In this document: positions 56,242 to 64,000 of the stretch, piece after piece
How the letters are laid out: the number at the start of each line of letters is the position of its first letter
Numbering within the stretch: the first letter of the stretch is position 1
DNA from: Acinetobacter ursingii DSM 16037 = CIP 107286
Lineage (GTDB): Bacteria; Pseudomonadota; Gammaproteobacteria; Pseudomonadales; Moraxellaceae
Length of the DNA: 64,000 nucleotides
Direction: 5' to 3'
Assembly: GCF_000368825.1 (NCBI RefSeq)
Contig: NZ_KB849711.1
Coordinates: 219,800-283,799 of the forward strand
Position numbers and translations under genes: made by a program
Notes under the pieces: model-generated
What the model was told of the DNA's origin: nothing
Databases searched by the model: none
Seen by the model: the letters and a program-made list of their open reading frames with translations, nothing else

Positions 56242-57048
56242 TTAAACAAACCTAAATAGCACCAGACTGAGCGCCAAAGCGGCCATACCAGAAACTAAAC
56301 CGTACACCGTTTCATGTCCTTTGGAATAACGTTTAGCTGTAGGCAATAATTCATCCAGAGACAAATACACCATCACCCCTGCGATCAGACCAAATACAAT
56401 GCCATAAACCATCGGCCCCAAAAAAGGCGCCAAGACAAAATACCCTAGCGCCGCTCCAAAAGGCTCAGCTAAACCAGACAATAAACTTGCCATAATCGCA
56501 ATCGATTTTTTTTTCGTCGCGATATAAACAGGAACAGCAATTGCAATACCTTCAGGAATGTTATGAATCGCAATAGCAACCGCCAGAGGCGTACCCAATG
56601 TTGGGCTGTCTAAAGTCGCAAAAAAGGTCGCCAAACCTTCAGGGAAATTATGTGCTGTAATCGCCAATAAAGTGAGTAAAGCAGTACGACGAATTTGTGC
56701 CTGATCCAGTTGCAGATTTGCGCTCTTTTCAACCATGGTGTGCGGATTCGGTACAAATCGATCAAGTAATAAAACTAAAATCACACCCGCTAAAAATGCA
56801 AAAGTGGCATAAGCATATGCGACTTTATCTTGAAAAATTTCAGAAAAAGAATGCCATGATTTATTAAGAATCTCGGTCAGTGAGACATACACCATCGCCC
56901 CACCAGAAAATGCCAGACCAAAAGATAAAAGACGAAAGCTCGGTTGCTTAAAAAACAGGACAATCGCACCACCGACCAATGTTGCTAAACCCGCTAAAAA
57001 AGTGACTGCAAAAGCAATCCAGACATCTGGGCCAAACAATGACGACAT
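56242..57048 (-). CDS. zupT: ZIP-family zinc/divalent metal importer
   Basis: 268 residues from ATG at 57048, with AGGAG eight bases upstream; the reading from 57108 starts in the palindrome. Eight spans. The metal-binding ZIP signatures are HNFPEGLATFFA (span 4) and HNIPEGIAIAVPVY (span 5), as in ZupT; a His-poor variable loop precedes them. It imports Zn, Mn or Fe across the inner membrane. Expression is probably set by the palindrome overlapping its promoter (57062-57108). Confidence 0.95.
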   Translation of the reverse strand: MSSLFGPDVWIAFAVTFLAGLATLVGGAIVLFFKQPSFRLLSFGLAFSGGAMVYVSLTEILNKSWHSFSEIFQDKVAYAYATFAFLAGVILVLLLDRFVPNPHTMVEKSANLQLDQAQIRRTALLTLLAITAHNFPEGLATFFATLDSPTLGTPLAVAIAIHNIPEGIAIAVPVYIATKKKSIAIMASLLSGLAEPFGAALGYFVLAPFLGPMVYGIVFGLIAGVMVYLSLDELLPTAKRYSKGHETVYGLVSGMAALALSLVLFRFV

Positions 57049-57061
57049 TGTGATTGCTCCT

Positions 57062-57108
57062 AAAAAAAGAAAGTCATCATCATAAATGATAATGACTTTC
57101 ATTTTCAA
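57062..57108 (-). promoter_or_regulatory. zupT promoter with overlapping 32-bp palindrome
   Basis: Stem arms 57069-57083 and 57086-57100 form a near-perfect 15-bp inverted repeat (one mismatch) with two-base centre. On the minus strand TTGAAA (57108-57103), an 18-base spacer and TATGAT (57084-57079) make a promoter inside it. T7 (57068-57062) then abuts the zupT AGGAG. It reads both as a metal-repressor operator (CATTATCATTT resembles a Fur-type half-site) and as a terminator for metP-metS. Confidence 0.65.
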
Positions 57109-57136
57109 TAAATCAATCTATTCCAATACTTAAAAA

Positions 57137-57280
57137 TCAAAGCGTATGCTGATCTTTAACTTCATCTAGTACTTCGTCTAGTTCTTCAGGATGTTTGCTT
57201 AAATGCATAATCGAAAGAACCAGACCGCCCCATACAAACACCATAGAAATGATCATCATTATGATTGCGGAAGTATTCAT
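57137..57280 (-). CDS. metS: MetS-type small subunit of the NSS methionine/alanine transporter
   Basis: 47 residues: a single membrane helix (IIMMIISMVFVWGGLVLSIMHL) and an acidic tail with HPEELDEVLDEVKDQ. This matches the MaaP/MetS family that assembles with NSS transporters for methionine and alanine. AGGAGG six bases upstream overlaps the metP stop (only ten bases separate the genes), so the two are translationally linked. It is too short to be picked up by most long-ORF searches. Confidence 0.92.
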   Translation of the reverse strand: MNTSAIIMMIISMVFVWGGLVLSIMHLSKHPEELDEVLDEVKDQHTL

Positions 57281-57290
57281 ATACTGCCTC

Positions 57291-58769
57291 CTAGCGATCT
57301 TTCATTTTGCTTAATACAATAGCCACAACAGCACAGAAAATAACGCTGCCCCAGCCAAATACACCCTGTAAACTCATACTATAAGTATCATAGCCATTTT
57401 TGATCAAATTAAAAACAGTCATGCTGAGGGTTGTTAGTAGAATCAAAGAAGTGATCACGGTGAGGGTAAAATCCCAACCTTTACCTAATTGAATGGTCGA
57501 AATTGCATTTACATGATCTCTTAATTGCACTAATGCAGAACGTTTAAACCATGCAACTGCAACAATCGAAATCAATGCCCCCCCAATAATGCCGATGTTA
57601 TTGATAAAGTGATCTACAATATCCACCAGTTTAATGGCATTTACACTTGAGAATAAAAAGATCGAAACCAGAGCGCTGCCACCACCAATAATCGTGACCG
57701 CTTTTTTACGCCCCCATTTGAGTTTGTCTTGCATGGCTGCAATAGGAACTTCCAAAATACTGACCATAGAAGAAATCCCCGCCACAAAAAGTGAAGAGAA
57801 AAATAAAAGACCGAACAAATCAGCCCCAGCACCTAAACTTGAAATAATTTTTGGAAATGCAATAAATGCCAGTCCAATACCGCCACTGACCACGTCCTTA
57901 ACTTCTGTACCCGCCGCATGCGCCATAAATCCTAATGCAGCAAAAATCCCGATACCAGCCAAAATTTCAGTCGAAGCATTGGCAAAGCCAACAATTAAAC
58001 CCGAACCTGTAAGGTTAGTTTTAGGTTTTAAATAAGACGCGTAGGTCACCATGATCCCAAAGCCAACCGACAAAGAGAAAAAAGTATGACCATAAGCAGC
58101 TAACCAGACTTTATAGTCCATCATCGCTGCCCAATTTGGGGTAAAAAATGCATTCAGTCCTTGTACTGCGCCTGGTAAACGCAAAGCCTGAACCACCAAG
58201 ACTGTGAATAAAACGAACAGTAAAGGCATAAAAATCTTATTGGAGAGTTCTACACCTTTTTTCACTCCACCATAAAGAATGATTAAGGTTGCCGCCCAGA
58301 TCCCAACAATTGGCCAAAAAAGATGTCCAACAAATCGAAAATCAAAAGTTTTTGCATCGGTCGTTTGTAAATATGTTTTAAAGAAGAACCCCTCTGGATC
58401 ACTGCCCCACATTTGCCCGATGGAAAAATAAACATAACTGCCAGCCCAAGTCAGTACACTGGCATAATACAATCCGATAATGATACATACACAGACCTGC
58501 CACCAACCCAATGTTTCACCACCGCGAAATAGTTTACGATAAGCTTTAGGCGGTGAATTTCGGGCTTTATGTCCGACTGCATAATCTAAAAATAGAAGAG
58601 GCAATCCTGCGGTAATAAGTGCTAATAAATACGGAATTAAAAATGCTCCGCCACCATTCTCATAGGCCACATAAGGGAAACGCCAAATATTTCCCAAACC
58701 TACTGCGGAGCCAACGGCAGCTATAATAAAACCTGATCGTGAAGACCAGTTTTCACGAGTATCAGTCAT
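57291..58769 (-). CDS. metP: NSS sodium-dependent methionine/alanine transporter
   Basis: 492 residues, about 12 spans. NSS (SNF family) motifs: ENWSSRSGFIIAAVGSAVGLGNIWRFPY is split over residues 6-33 as two sodium-site stretches, GGGAFLIPYL follows, and FFSLSVGFGIMVTYASYL lies in the middle. The small MetS partner downstream identifies it as a MetP-like importer of methionine or alanine. Its leader is long and carries two hairpins (58788-58892). Confidence 0.92.
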   Translation of the reverse strand: MTDTRENWSSRSGFIIAAVGSAVGLGNIWRFPYVAYENGGGAFLIPYLLALITAGLPLLFLDYAVGHKARNSPPKAYRKLFRGGETLGWWQVCVCIIIGLYYASVLTWAGSYVYFSIGQMWGSDPEGFFFKTYLQTTDAKTFDFRFVGHLFWPIVGIWAATLIILYGGVKKGVELSNKIFMPLLFVLFTVLVVQALRLPGAVQGLNAFFTPNWAAMMDYKVWLAAYGHTFFSLSVGFGIMVTYASYLKPKTNLTGSGLIVGFANASTEILAGIGIFAALGFMAHAAGTEVKDVVSGGIGLAFIAFPKIISSLGAGADLFGLLFFSSLFVAGISSMVSILEVPIAAMQDKLKWGRKKAVTIIGGGSALVSIFLFSSVNAIKLVDIVDHFINNIGIIGGALISIVAVAWFKRSALVQLRDHVNAISTIQLGKGWDFTLTVITSLILLTTLSMTVFNLIKNGYDTYSMSLQGVFGWGSVIFCAVVAIVLSKMKDR

Positions 58770-58787
58770 AAATGATCATCCTTCGTC

Positions 58788-58892
58788 TTGATCTTGCTTG
58801 GATTAGTTATTGAACATTGCAAGATCAATACCATTTCATAAAATTTGTTTTGCTCTGGACTTTATCTCGCCTTGTGAGCCCTGCTAATGTCC
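58788..58892 (-). promoter_or_regulatory. Structured leader of metP
   Basis: Two hairpins lie in the putative leader: GGACATTA/TAAAGTCC (58892-58857, one A:A mismatch, with inner CTC/GAG), and a perfect 10-bp stem TTGATCTTGC/GCAAGATCAA (58828-58788, 21-base loop) ending nine bases before the AAGGA. It matches no riboswitch I know, and in particular not the glycine or SAM classes. Confidence 0.5.
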
Positions 58893-59165
58893 ATACAGAC
58901 AAAAAATTATTCCGTCTTCCTTAAAGATAGTCATATATTTTTTGTCTTTCTAATGGTTGAACAATACCTTCTTTTTTCCTGATTTTCTCTTATTTTGCTG
59001 AAAAAAAAGCATTATTAGGCTGTTTTAACCCTTATTTGTTTATTTTTTCTAAAAATTAGGTGGTTAAATGATCCTATTGAAGATTTAATCTAATTAAACA
59101 GTGCATTGTAAAAAAGCAAGAAAAGATAAATTAAGCTTTGTGTTTTCATCGCAATTGATCTGCCA

Positions 59166-59187
59166 ATAAGTTCCACGTGGAACTTAT
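59166..59187. promoter_or_regulatory. ParB-binding parS site (22-bp perfect palindrome)
   Basis: ATAAGTTCCAC/GTGGAACTTAT; the 14-base core GTTCCACGTGGAAC (59170-59183) is the gammaproteobacterial parS core. The flanks differ from consensus by one base on each side. Confidence 0.85.
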
Positions 59188-59408
59188 GTCCCATCCCCTA
59201 TTTATATTATTGAGTCAAGTGAACATCATTTATAGCAGCTTGGTCAGAAACTTTTATGTACTTAAGCCACTTTTCATAAGTAAAAATCCAGCACCAAGTT
59301 TTAAATTCAAATTCTCATTAAACATGTATACCGTTTTTTTAACTGGACTTTATGTTGTAACGAGCGTCTGTTTGGTGACAAACACTCGCATTTCGAATAA
59401 CAGCTCGA

Positions 59409-60857
59409 TTAGGGCTGCTTAATCACCAATAAGCGCTCTTCTTGCATATCGCGAATAGCTGAATGGATGCCTTCTCGCCCCAAACCAGAATCTTTGACAC
59501 CACCATAAGGCATATTATCAACGCGGAACGTCGGAATATCATTGATAATCACACCTCCGACCTGTAAATGTTGCCATGCATACATCATGTTATTCAGGTT
59601 TTGGGTGTACACACCTGCTTGCAAACCAAAACGGCTGCGATTAATTTTGGCAATCCCTTGTTCAAAATTCTTATATTTCTCCAAGATCGCGACAGGACCA
59701 AAGGCTTCATCTCTATAAATTTCAAGTTTCTCATCGACATTTTCAAGTAATGTGGCTTCAAACATCACGCCATCTAACAAGCCACCTGCAAGAATCTTTG
59801 CGCCTTTTTTCTCAGCTTTATCAAGCCATTTTTTTAATCGAACTGCTTCTTTTTCCTTAATCATTGGGCCCACCATAGTGGTTGTCAGACCTGGATCTCC
59901 AGCTTTGAGTTTTTTGACTTTAGCCACTAAGTTTTCCTTTAGCTCCGTATAGAGATCAGCATGTACCAATATGCGTTGTACACTAATACATACTTGTCCA
60001 GATTGACCATATGCTCCAGCAATCAGCCTGTCTATCAATGCCTCTGTGATCTCTGTATCTGGTTCAATCATCACGGCTGCGTTGCCACCCAACTCTAATG
60101 TGACCTTTTTACGCCCTGCACGAGCTTTCATATCCCAACCGACCTGATCCGATCCTGTGAAACTGAGCATTTTAAAACGATCATCCGTCACCAAAATATC
60201 AGCAGCACTCCGCTCACACGGTAAAATTGACCATGCGCCTTTTGGTAAATCAGTTTCAGCCAATATCTCAGCAATTTTTATCGCACTTATTGGTGTGAGA
60301 CTGGCAGGTTTTAAAACAAATGGACATCCTGCTGCAATCGCAGGTGCAATTTTATGTGCCGTTAAGTTCAACGGAAAATTAAATGGGCTAATAAGCGAAA
60401 TAGCGCCAATCGGTACATGACGCACCATCCCCTGATACGCTGCTGCAACTGGGGTCACAGCCAAGGGAATCACTCGACCAGTTTCCATTTGAGTGGTTGC
60501 ATCCGCAGCTAATTGAAAGGTATTAATTAAACGTTCCACTTCCGCCGATGCTGCATTGCGGGGCTTTCCCCCTTCTGCAATCAAGATTTCAGTTAATACT
60601 TGTTTTTCTTCAGTGAAGCGTTTTACGCAGTGCAACAAAATTTTTTGTTTTTGATAAGGCTTCAGAGCGGCCATCTCTGCTTCTGCCTTTACTGCGGCTA
60701 CGGTCGCCTTTTCAATGATTTTGTCATCTGCCAGTGCAACCCGCGCATATAGGTCATGATGAAACTTATGTTGAACCTCAAGCCATTGGCCTGTTTTTAC
60801 GGGCTTACCTGCCACATAAAGTGGGTATTCAGCTGGTGTAGACATTTGTGTCGGCAT
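59409..60857 (-). CDS. NAD(P)-dependent aldehyde dehydrogenase
   Basis: 482 residues, full length. The catalytic Cys lies in YGQSGQVCISVQRI (about residue 284), the general-base Glu in LELGGNAAVM (about 250), the cofactor motif in MLSFTGSDQVGWDMKA, and the C-terminal EAFGPVAI is conserved. It looks like the non-phosphorylating/succinate-semialdehyde-type ALDH group, but the substrate is not fixed by sequence. GGAAG lies eight bases before ATG 60857. Monocistronic. Confidence 0.94.
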   Translation of the reverse strand: MPTQMSTPAEYPLYVAGKPVKTGQWLEVQHKFHHDLYARVALADDKIIEKATVAAVKAEAEMAALKPYQKQKILLHCVKRFTEEKQVLTEILIAEGGKPRNAASAEVERLINTFQLAADATTQMETGRVIPLAVTPVAAAYQGMVRHVPIGAISLISPFNFPLNLTAHKIAPAIAAGCPFVLKPASLTPISAIKIAEILAETDLPKGAWSILPCERSAADILVTDDRFKMLSFTGSDQVGWDMKARAGRKKVTLELGGNAAVMIEPDTEITEALIDRLIAGAYGQSGQVCISVQRILVHADLYTELKENLVAKVKKLKAGDPGLTTTMVGPMIKEKEAVRLKKWLDKAEKKGAKILAGGLLDGVMFEATLLENVDEKLEIYRDEAFGPVAILEKYKNFEQGIAKINRSRFGLQAGVYTQNLNNMMYAWQHLQVGGVIINDIPTFRVDNMPYGGVKDSGLGREGIHSAIRDMQEERLLVIKQP

Positions 60858-61006
60858 AATTAATTCTTCCTTATTTAAATTTAGTCACTGTATTTCAAGA
60901 TTTATTCTTATATCATGCGCTGAATCTGCCAAATAATCGGCTGTGATTCGGTAACAAATACCAATACAAAATATAGTTTTAGATATTTCAAGGATAGTTT
61001 TTCACA

Positions 61007-61777
61007 ATGAAAATGCTTCAAAGTGCAATATGTGTCATGGGTTTAACATTGAGTGGTCTGGCACAGGCCGATTTTATTGGGGTCACAGGGGATATTAATT
61101 ATTGGTCAGTAGATGGTGATGTAACTGAACACACCTCGGGTTCTTTATATTATGATGCTAATAGTGATCAACTTATTTTAGATCCTTACCTCAACAACAC
61201 CACTAAATATAACATTAATCGTAACGGTGCTTTTCAGGCTTCTTTGGCGATTGAGCATCCTGTACCCATGATTCCCAACGTAAAACTCAAATATACAAAA
61301 TTGGATCTGGATGCACAGGCAAATACGCTCTTTTTAGATCAAGCCAATGTTGACTTAGATCAAACGGATCTAATCTTATATTACGAAATTTTAGATAATG
61401 TCATCAGTGCTGATGTAGGTTTGGGTTTGCTTAAGTTAGATGGTCAAGTCAAACAATATCAGTTCAAATCGACGAATGATATTCTATATAAAACCAGTAA
61501 AGTCGATGGTTATAATCCGCTAGTGTATGCTCAAGTCGGTGGCAAACTTCCATTTACAGGTTTTCAAGCCAAAGCCGAAATGCTGTATAGCGATTATGAT
61601 GAAGTCAAAATTACCGATTTTCAGGCAGAACTTCAATACAATATGATCCAGAATTTATTGGTTGATGTCGGTGCAAAAGTGGGCTACCGCATTTTAAATA
61701 TTGACCTTGATGATGACAACGATAGTTTAAAAATGGAATTTAAAGGCCCATATGTTGGTCTGGAAGCACATTTTTAA
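61007..61777 (+). CDS. Outer-membrane beta-barrel protein (TIGR04219-like)
   Basis: 256 residues. Signal peptide ends LSGLAQA-DFIG, and the mature protein alternates hydrophobic/polar residues in many strands, ending in GPYVGLEAHF with C-terminal Phe, the signature for outer-membrane insertion. It resembles the TIGR04219 family of small barrels. Function unknown. A terminator follows. Confidence 0.88.
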   Translation: MKMLQSAICVMGLTLSGLAQADFIGVTGDINYWSVDGDVTEHTSGSLYYDANSDQLILDPYLNNTTKYNINRNGAFQASLAIEHPVPMIPNVKLKYTKLDLDAQANTLFLDQANVDLDQTDLILYYEILDNVISADVGLGLLKLDGQVKQYQFKSTNDILYKTSKVDGYNPLVYAQVGGKLPFTGFQAKAEMLYSDYDEVKITDFQAELQYNMIQNLLVDVGAKVGYRILNIDLDDDNDSLKMEFKGPYVGLEAHF

Positions 61778-61791
61778 TCTTTTTTTTATTT

Positions 61792-61822
61792 AAAATGCTC
61801 TTAAACTATAAGAGCATTTTCT
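61792..61822 (+). terminator. Terminator of the outer-membrane barrel gene
   Basis: AAAATGCTCTT (61792-61802) pairs with AAGAGCATTTT (61810-61820), loop of seven. Confidence 0.88.
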
Positions 61823-61838
61823 AACACTCTTAGCTTCT

Positions 61839-62942
61839 ATGAAAGTTTTCTACTGTCACAACTGCCACCATCAGGTTTTTTTTAACAATACGCATTGTGA
61901 AAACTGCCATGCGCTCTTGGGTTATGAAGTCGAAAATAAAACCATGGGGACTTTCGAGCAGATCGACAAAAGTATTTGGAAAAGCCTGAATCCTAAAGAC
62001 ACATACAGCTTATATAAACCTTGTTATAACTATCAGCATCATCAAGTGTGTAACTGGATGATTCCAGTAGAAAGCGATCAAATTTATTGTGAGTCCTGTC
62101 GCCTAACTCATACCATTCCAGATTTATCCATACCGCAAAACACACTATATTGGCGCAGGCTGGAGCAGGCTAAACGTCGTTTCTTATATTTAACTCAACA
62201 GTTGAATATTTTTCCACGCCCAAAAAATAATGATGAAGATCGCTATGGCCTACGCTTTAACTTCCTCATGCCGAGCCCCGATCAACCTGTGATGACAGGA
62301 CATCAATTGGGAACCATTACCCTCAATGCCAGTGAGGCGGATGTGGTTCATCGTGAAAAAACCCGTCTGGATATGCAGGAAAATTATCGAACGGTACTCG
62401 GTCATTTTCGTCATGAAAGTGGACATTACTACTTTGATATCATGACTCATCTTTATCCCGAGTGGTTAGATGAATTTCGACTCTATTTTGGTGATGAACG
62501 TGCCGATTATGCACAATCATTAGAAGAGTATTATCAAAAGGGTTCAGACGAACATTGGCAAGATTCATACATTAGCCGTTATGCAGGAGCACATCCTTGG
62601 GAGGACTGGGCTGAAACATGGGCACATTATTTACACATAATGGATACCCTAGACACTGCGTACCACACAGGGATGACCATAGAAGCGAATCACCAGATTG
62701 ATCCAGACATGCATTTTAAAGAATCACCAATCGGATCACTAGATTTTGAACATACCCTGACCAACTGGTTTGCCTTGAGTTATGTCCTGAATGGTTTAAA
62801 TAGAAGTATGGGCTTACAGGATGCTTATCCATTTACGCTATCCAATGCTGTATTGGATAAATTGAGATTTATTCATCGTACACTCATGAAAACCGCGTTA
62901 AAACCCGAAATTCGCCAAACGAATCATGAACAACCGATATAG
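61839..62942 (+). CDS. Putative zinc-binding metallopeptidase with N-terminal zinc ribbons
   Basis: 367 residues. N-terminal ribbons use Cys6/Cys9 and Cys20/Cys23 (MKVFYCHNC...HCENC), with further pairs at Cys62/Cys71 and Cys84/Cys87. The middle holds a HExxH motif, HESGH at 192-196 (LGHFRHESGHYYFD), with a later Glu/His-rich EDWAETWAHYLH that may give the third ligand. It fits the PF15887-like putative zinc-binding metallopeptidase family. No signal peptide, so likely cytoplasmic. Substrate unknown. Confidence 0.88.
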   Translation: MKVFYCHNCHHQVFFNNTHCENCHALLGYEVENKTMGTFEQIDKSIWKSLNPKDTYSLYKPCYNYQHHQVCNWMIPVESDQIYCESCRLTHTIPDLSIPQNTLYWRRLEQAKRRFLYLTQQLNIFPRPKNNDEDRYGLRFNFLMPSPDQPVMTGHQLGTITLNASEADVVHREKTRLDMQENYRTVLGHFRHESGHYYFDIMTHLYPEWLDEFRLYFGDERADYAQSLEEYYQKGSDEHWQDSYISRYAGAHPWEDWAETWAHYLHIMDTLDTAYHTGMTIEANHQIDPDMHFKESPIGSLDFEHTLTNWFALSYVLNGLNRSMGLQDAYPFTLSNAVLDKLRFIHRTLMKTALKPEIRQTNHEQPI

Positions 62943-63291
62943 CTCATTGCGTATAAAACATATCGATTTTATTACTCAAGTCTCTATCAATTTAGCTTAG
63001 ATTTTATCTCTATGAAACCAGCATGTTTGTTTGCCGATAACAATAAAAATTATAGAATCTAAACATCTGGTTAACTTGATGATAAGACTTTGAAAAACTG
63101 ACCGAATGTCAGTTTTTATCTGCGGCTTACTTTGCATTTTTAATCAATACTATTTTTATGAATCAATTTTCATGTAAATAAATCCTACATAGTTATCTGA
63201 TCTCAACAGATCAAATATCAAACTACAACAGGAGAATCACTCAGAATTGGCTAGGCTAAATTCTATATTCCAATAAATAGGATCTAATCTC
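62943..63291. other. Intergenic region with a terminator
   Basis: 349 bases without a gene. AAAAACTGAC pairs with GTCAGTTTTT (63093-63117, loop CGAAT), a terminator about 150 bases after the metallopeptidase stop. The right part is AT-rich and holds the promoter of the PfpI-type gene. Confidence 0.7.
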
Positions 63292-63837
63292 ATGGCAGGC
63301 AAAGCATTATTTATTACTTCTAATACGGGTATTGAACATGATGAACTCATAAAGCCTTTCGAGTTTTTACAATCAAAAGGAATAGAAGCTATTCATGCGG
63401 CGATTGAACAAAGTGAAGTACAAACGGTAAAACATGATAAAACACTGGGTCCAACTTATACCCCACTAACAAGTTTAGATAAAATAGATCCCGCTGATTA
63501 CGATATTTTGGTAATACCAGGCGGCACGGTTAATGCCGATCAATTACGTATCGATGAAAATGCAAAACAAATTATTCAATACTTTACAGATCACGCAAAA
63601 CCCATTGCAGCCATTTGTCATGCGCCTTGGGTACTGATTAATGCAGAACGCATTAAAGATAAAAACTTAACGTCTTATAAAAGCATCCGCTTAGACCTTG
63701 AAAATGCAGGAGCGAACTGGGTGGATGAAACTGTACATCGATGTAACACAGGAGGCTGGGTATTGATTAGCTCACGTAATCCCGATGATATTCCATACTT
63801 TAACCAAGCTATCGTTCAGGAATTAACAGTTACTTAA
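63292..63837 (+). CDS. DJ-1/PfpI-family protein (class I glutamine amidotransferase-like)
   Basis: 181 residues. The nucleophile-elbow Cys109 with His110 lies in PIAAICHAPWVLINA, and the conserved Glu15 in TGIEHDELIKPFEFL; PGGTVNADQLR is the loop near the active site. It fits the PfpI/YhbO/YraA group, reported as proteases or protein deglycases under stress. AGGA lies upstream (ATAGGATCTAATCTC). It converges with the rRNA operon. Confidence 0.93.
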   Translation: MAGKALFITSNTGIEHDELIKPFEFLQSKGIEAIHAAIEQSEVQTVKHDKTLGPTYTPLTSLDKIDPADYDILVIPGGTVNADQLRIDENAKQIIQYFTDHAKPIAAICHAPWVLINAERIKDKNLTSYKSIRLDLENAGANWVDETVHRCNTGGWVLISSRNPDDIPYFNQAIVQELTVT

Positions 63838-63883
63838 GCTTTTGATTTTCTATTTATTGCATCTATTTTATTTATAAAAGAAA

Positions 63884-63911
63884 GCACCCCCTCTGCATAA
63901 GCGGAGGGTGC
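63884..63911 (-). terminator. Terminator of the rRNA operon
   Basis: GCACCCTCCGC pairs with GCAGAGGGGGTGC-type sequence on the minus strand, followed by TTTCTTTT; located just past the 5S end. Confidence 0.88.
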
Positions 63912-63923
63912 CTTAGATTTAAA

Positions 63924-64000
63924 AGCTGGCGATGACTTACTCTCACATGGCTAACGCCACACTACCATCAGCGCGAAGAGGTTTCACTTCTGAGTTCGGG
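63924..64000 (-). rRNA. rrf: 5S ribosomal RNA, 3' part
   Basis: The complement of the window end reads as 5S rRNA: CCCGAACTCAGAAGTGAAAC, then GCGCTGATGGTAGTGTGG, and ATGTGAGAGTAAGTCATCGC up to CCAGCT. The 5' ~40 bases lie outside the window. The rRNA operon is transcribed toward the PfpI gene. Confidence 0.95.

Larger units (their letters stand above)
58770..59408. other. Intergenic region upstream of metP
   Basis: 639 bases with no convincing gene. It holds the metP leader hairpins (58788-58892), a parS palindrome (59166-59187), and a bulged stem CGAG...TGTTTG/CAAACA...CTCG (59361-59388) that may end the aldehyde dehydrogenase transcript. A frame of about 80 codons starting inside parS is judged spurious. 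Confidence 0.6.

Noticed and set aside
58770..59100. Glycine, SAM or other known riboswitch upstream of metP
   Set aside because: The known conserved cores were not found; only generic hairpins remain.
59177..59422. A plus-strand open frame of about 80 codons beginning inside the parS palindrome
   Set aside because: Weak ribosome-binding site, low-complexity AT-rich composition, overlaps the end of the aldehyde dehydrogenase gene, no recognisable motif.

Overview
The window is a stretch of ordinary chromosome from a gammaproteobacterium, almost certainly an Acinetobacter species. The evidence is low GC with AT-rich gaps, an ADC-type class C beta-lactamase, a MetP/MetS sodium symporter pair, a 5S rRNA end of Acinetobacter type, and the dapA-lipoprotein-purC gene order. 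I see no prophage, transposase, integrase, CRISPR array or tRNA. Two ParB-type parS palindromes (25296-25311 inside mutY, and 59166-59187) suggest the window lies in the origin-proximal part of the chromosome. The right edge runs into an rRNA operon on the minus strand (5S end), and the left edge cuts glmS.

Layout. 1-3.2 kb: the end of glmS and two convergent AraC-family paralogues. 3.2-10.4 kb: a minus-strand chaperone-usher pilus cluster with two near-duplicate pilins, chaperone, usher, tip adhesin and a second chaperone; this is the most accessory-looking part. 10.4-11.4 kb: an intergenic region with a candidate small RNA and two tandem terminators, then a small GNAT protein. 11.5-16 kb: bile-acid-symporter family protein, nicotinamidase, dapA, short BamC-like lipoprotein, purC. 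16-22.5 kb: FNT channel, rarA, ADC beta-lactamase, PQQ-type sugar dehydrogenase, and a divergent MerR/CDF metal-efflux pair with a clear 19-bp-spacer MerR promoter. 22.5-30.7 kb: DUF1328 peptide, dienelactone hydrolase, HIT protein, mutY, LytM peptidase, tag, ahr, MocR and LysR regulators. 30.9-35.4 kb: MFS transporter, START-like protein, dapB, dnaJ. 35.5-40.5 kb: RND pump, adaptor and divergent TetR with a putative operator. 40.6-50 kb: ppc, uracil permease, LysR, TauE, orphan GltI-like binding protein, a long AT-rich gap, ndh. 50.3-64 kb: tandem thioredoxin-fold protein, ilvD, fmt-rsmB, zupT, metP-metS, aldehyde dehydrogenase, outer-membrane barrel, zinc metallopeptidase, PfpI/DJ-1 protein and 5S rRNA.

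No wholly new multi-gene system is evident. The most worthwhile leads are non-coding: a compact putative sRNA with a CCUCC loop (10788-10867), a 32-bp palindrome that overlaps the likely zupT promoter and also looks like a terminator (57062-57108), a structured leader before metP, the duplicated pilin transcription unit, and the parS pair. Several annotated starts differ from the longest possible reading frame, because ribosome-binding sites and signal peptides favour internal ATG, GTG or TTG codons.
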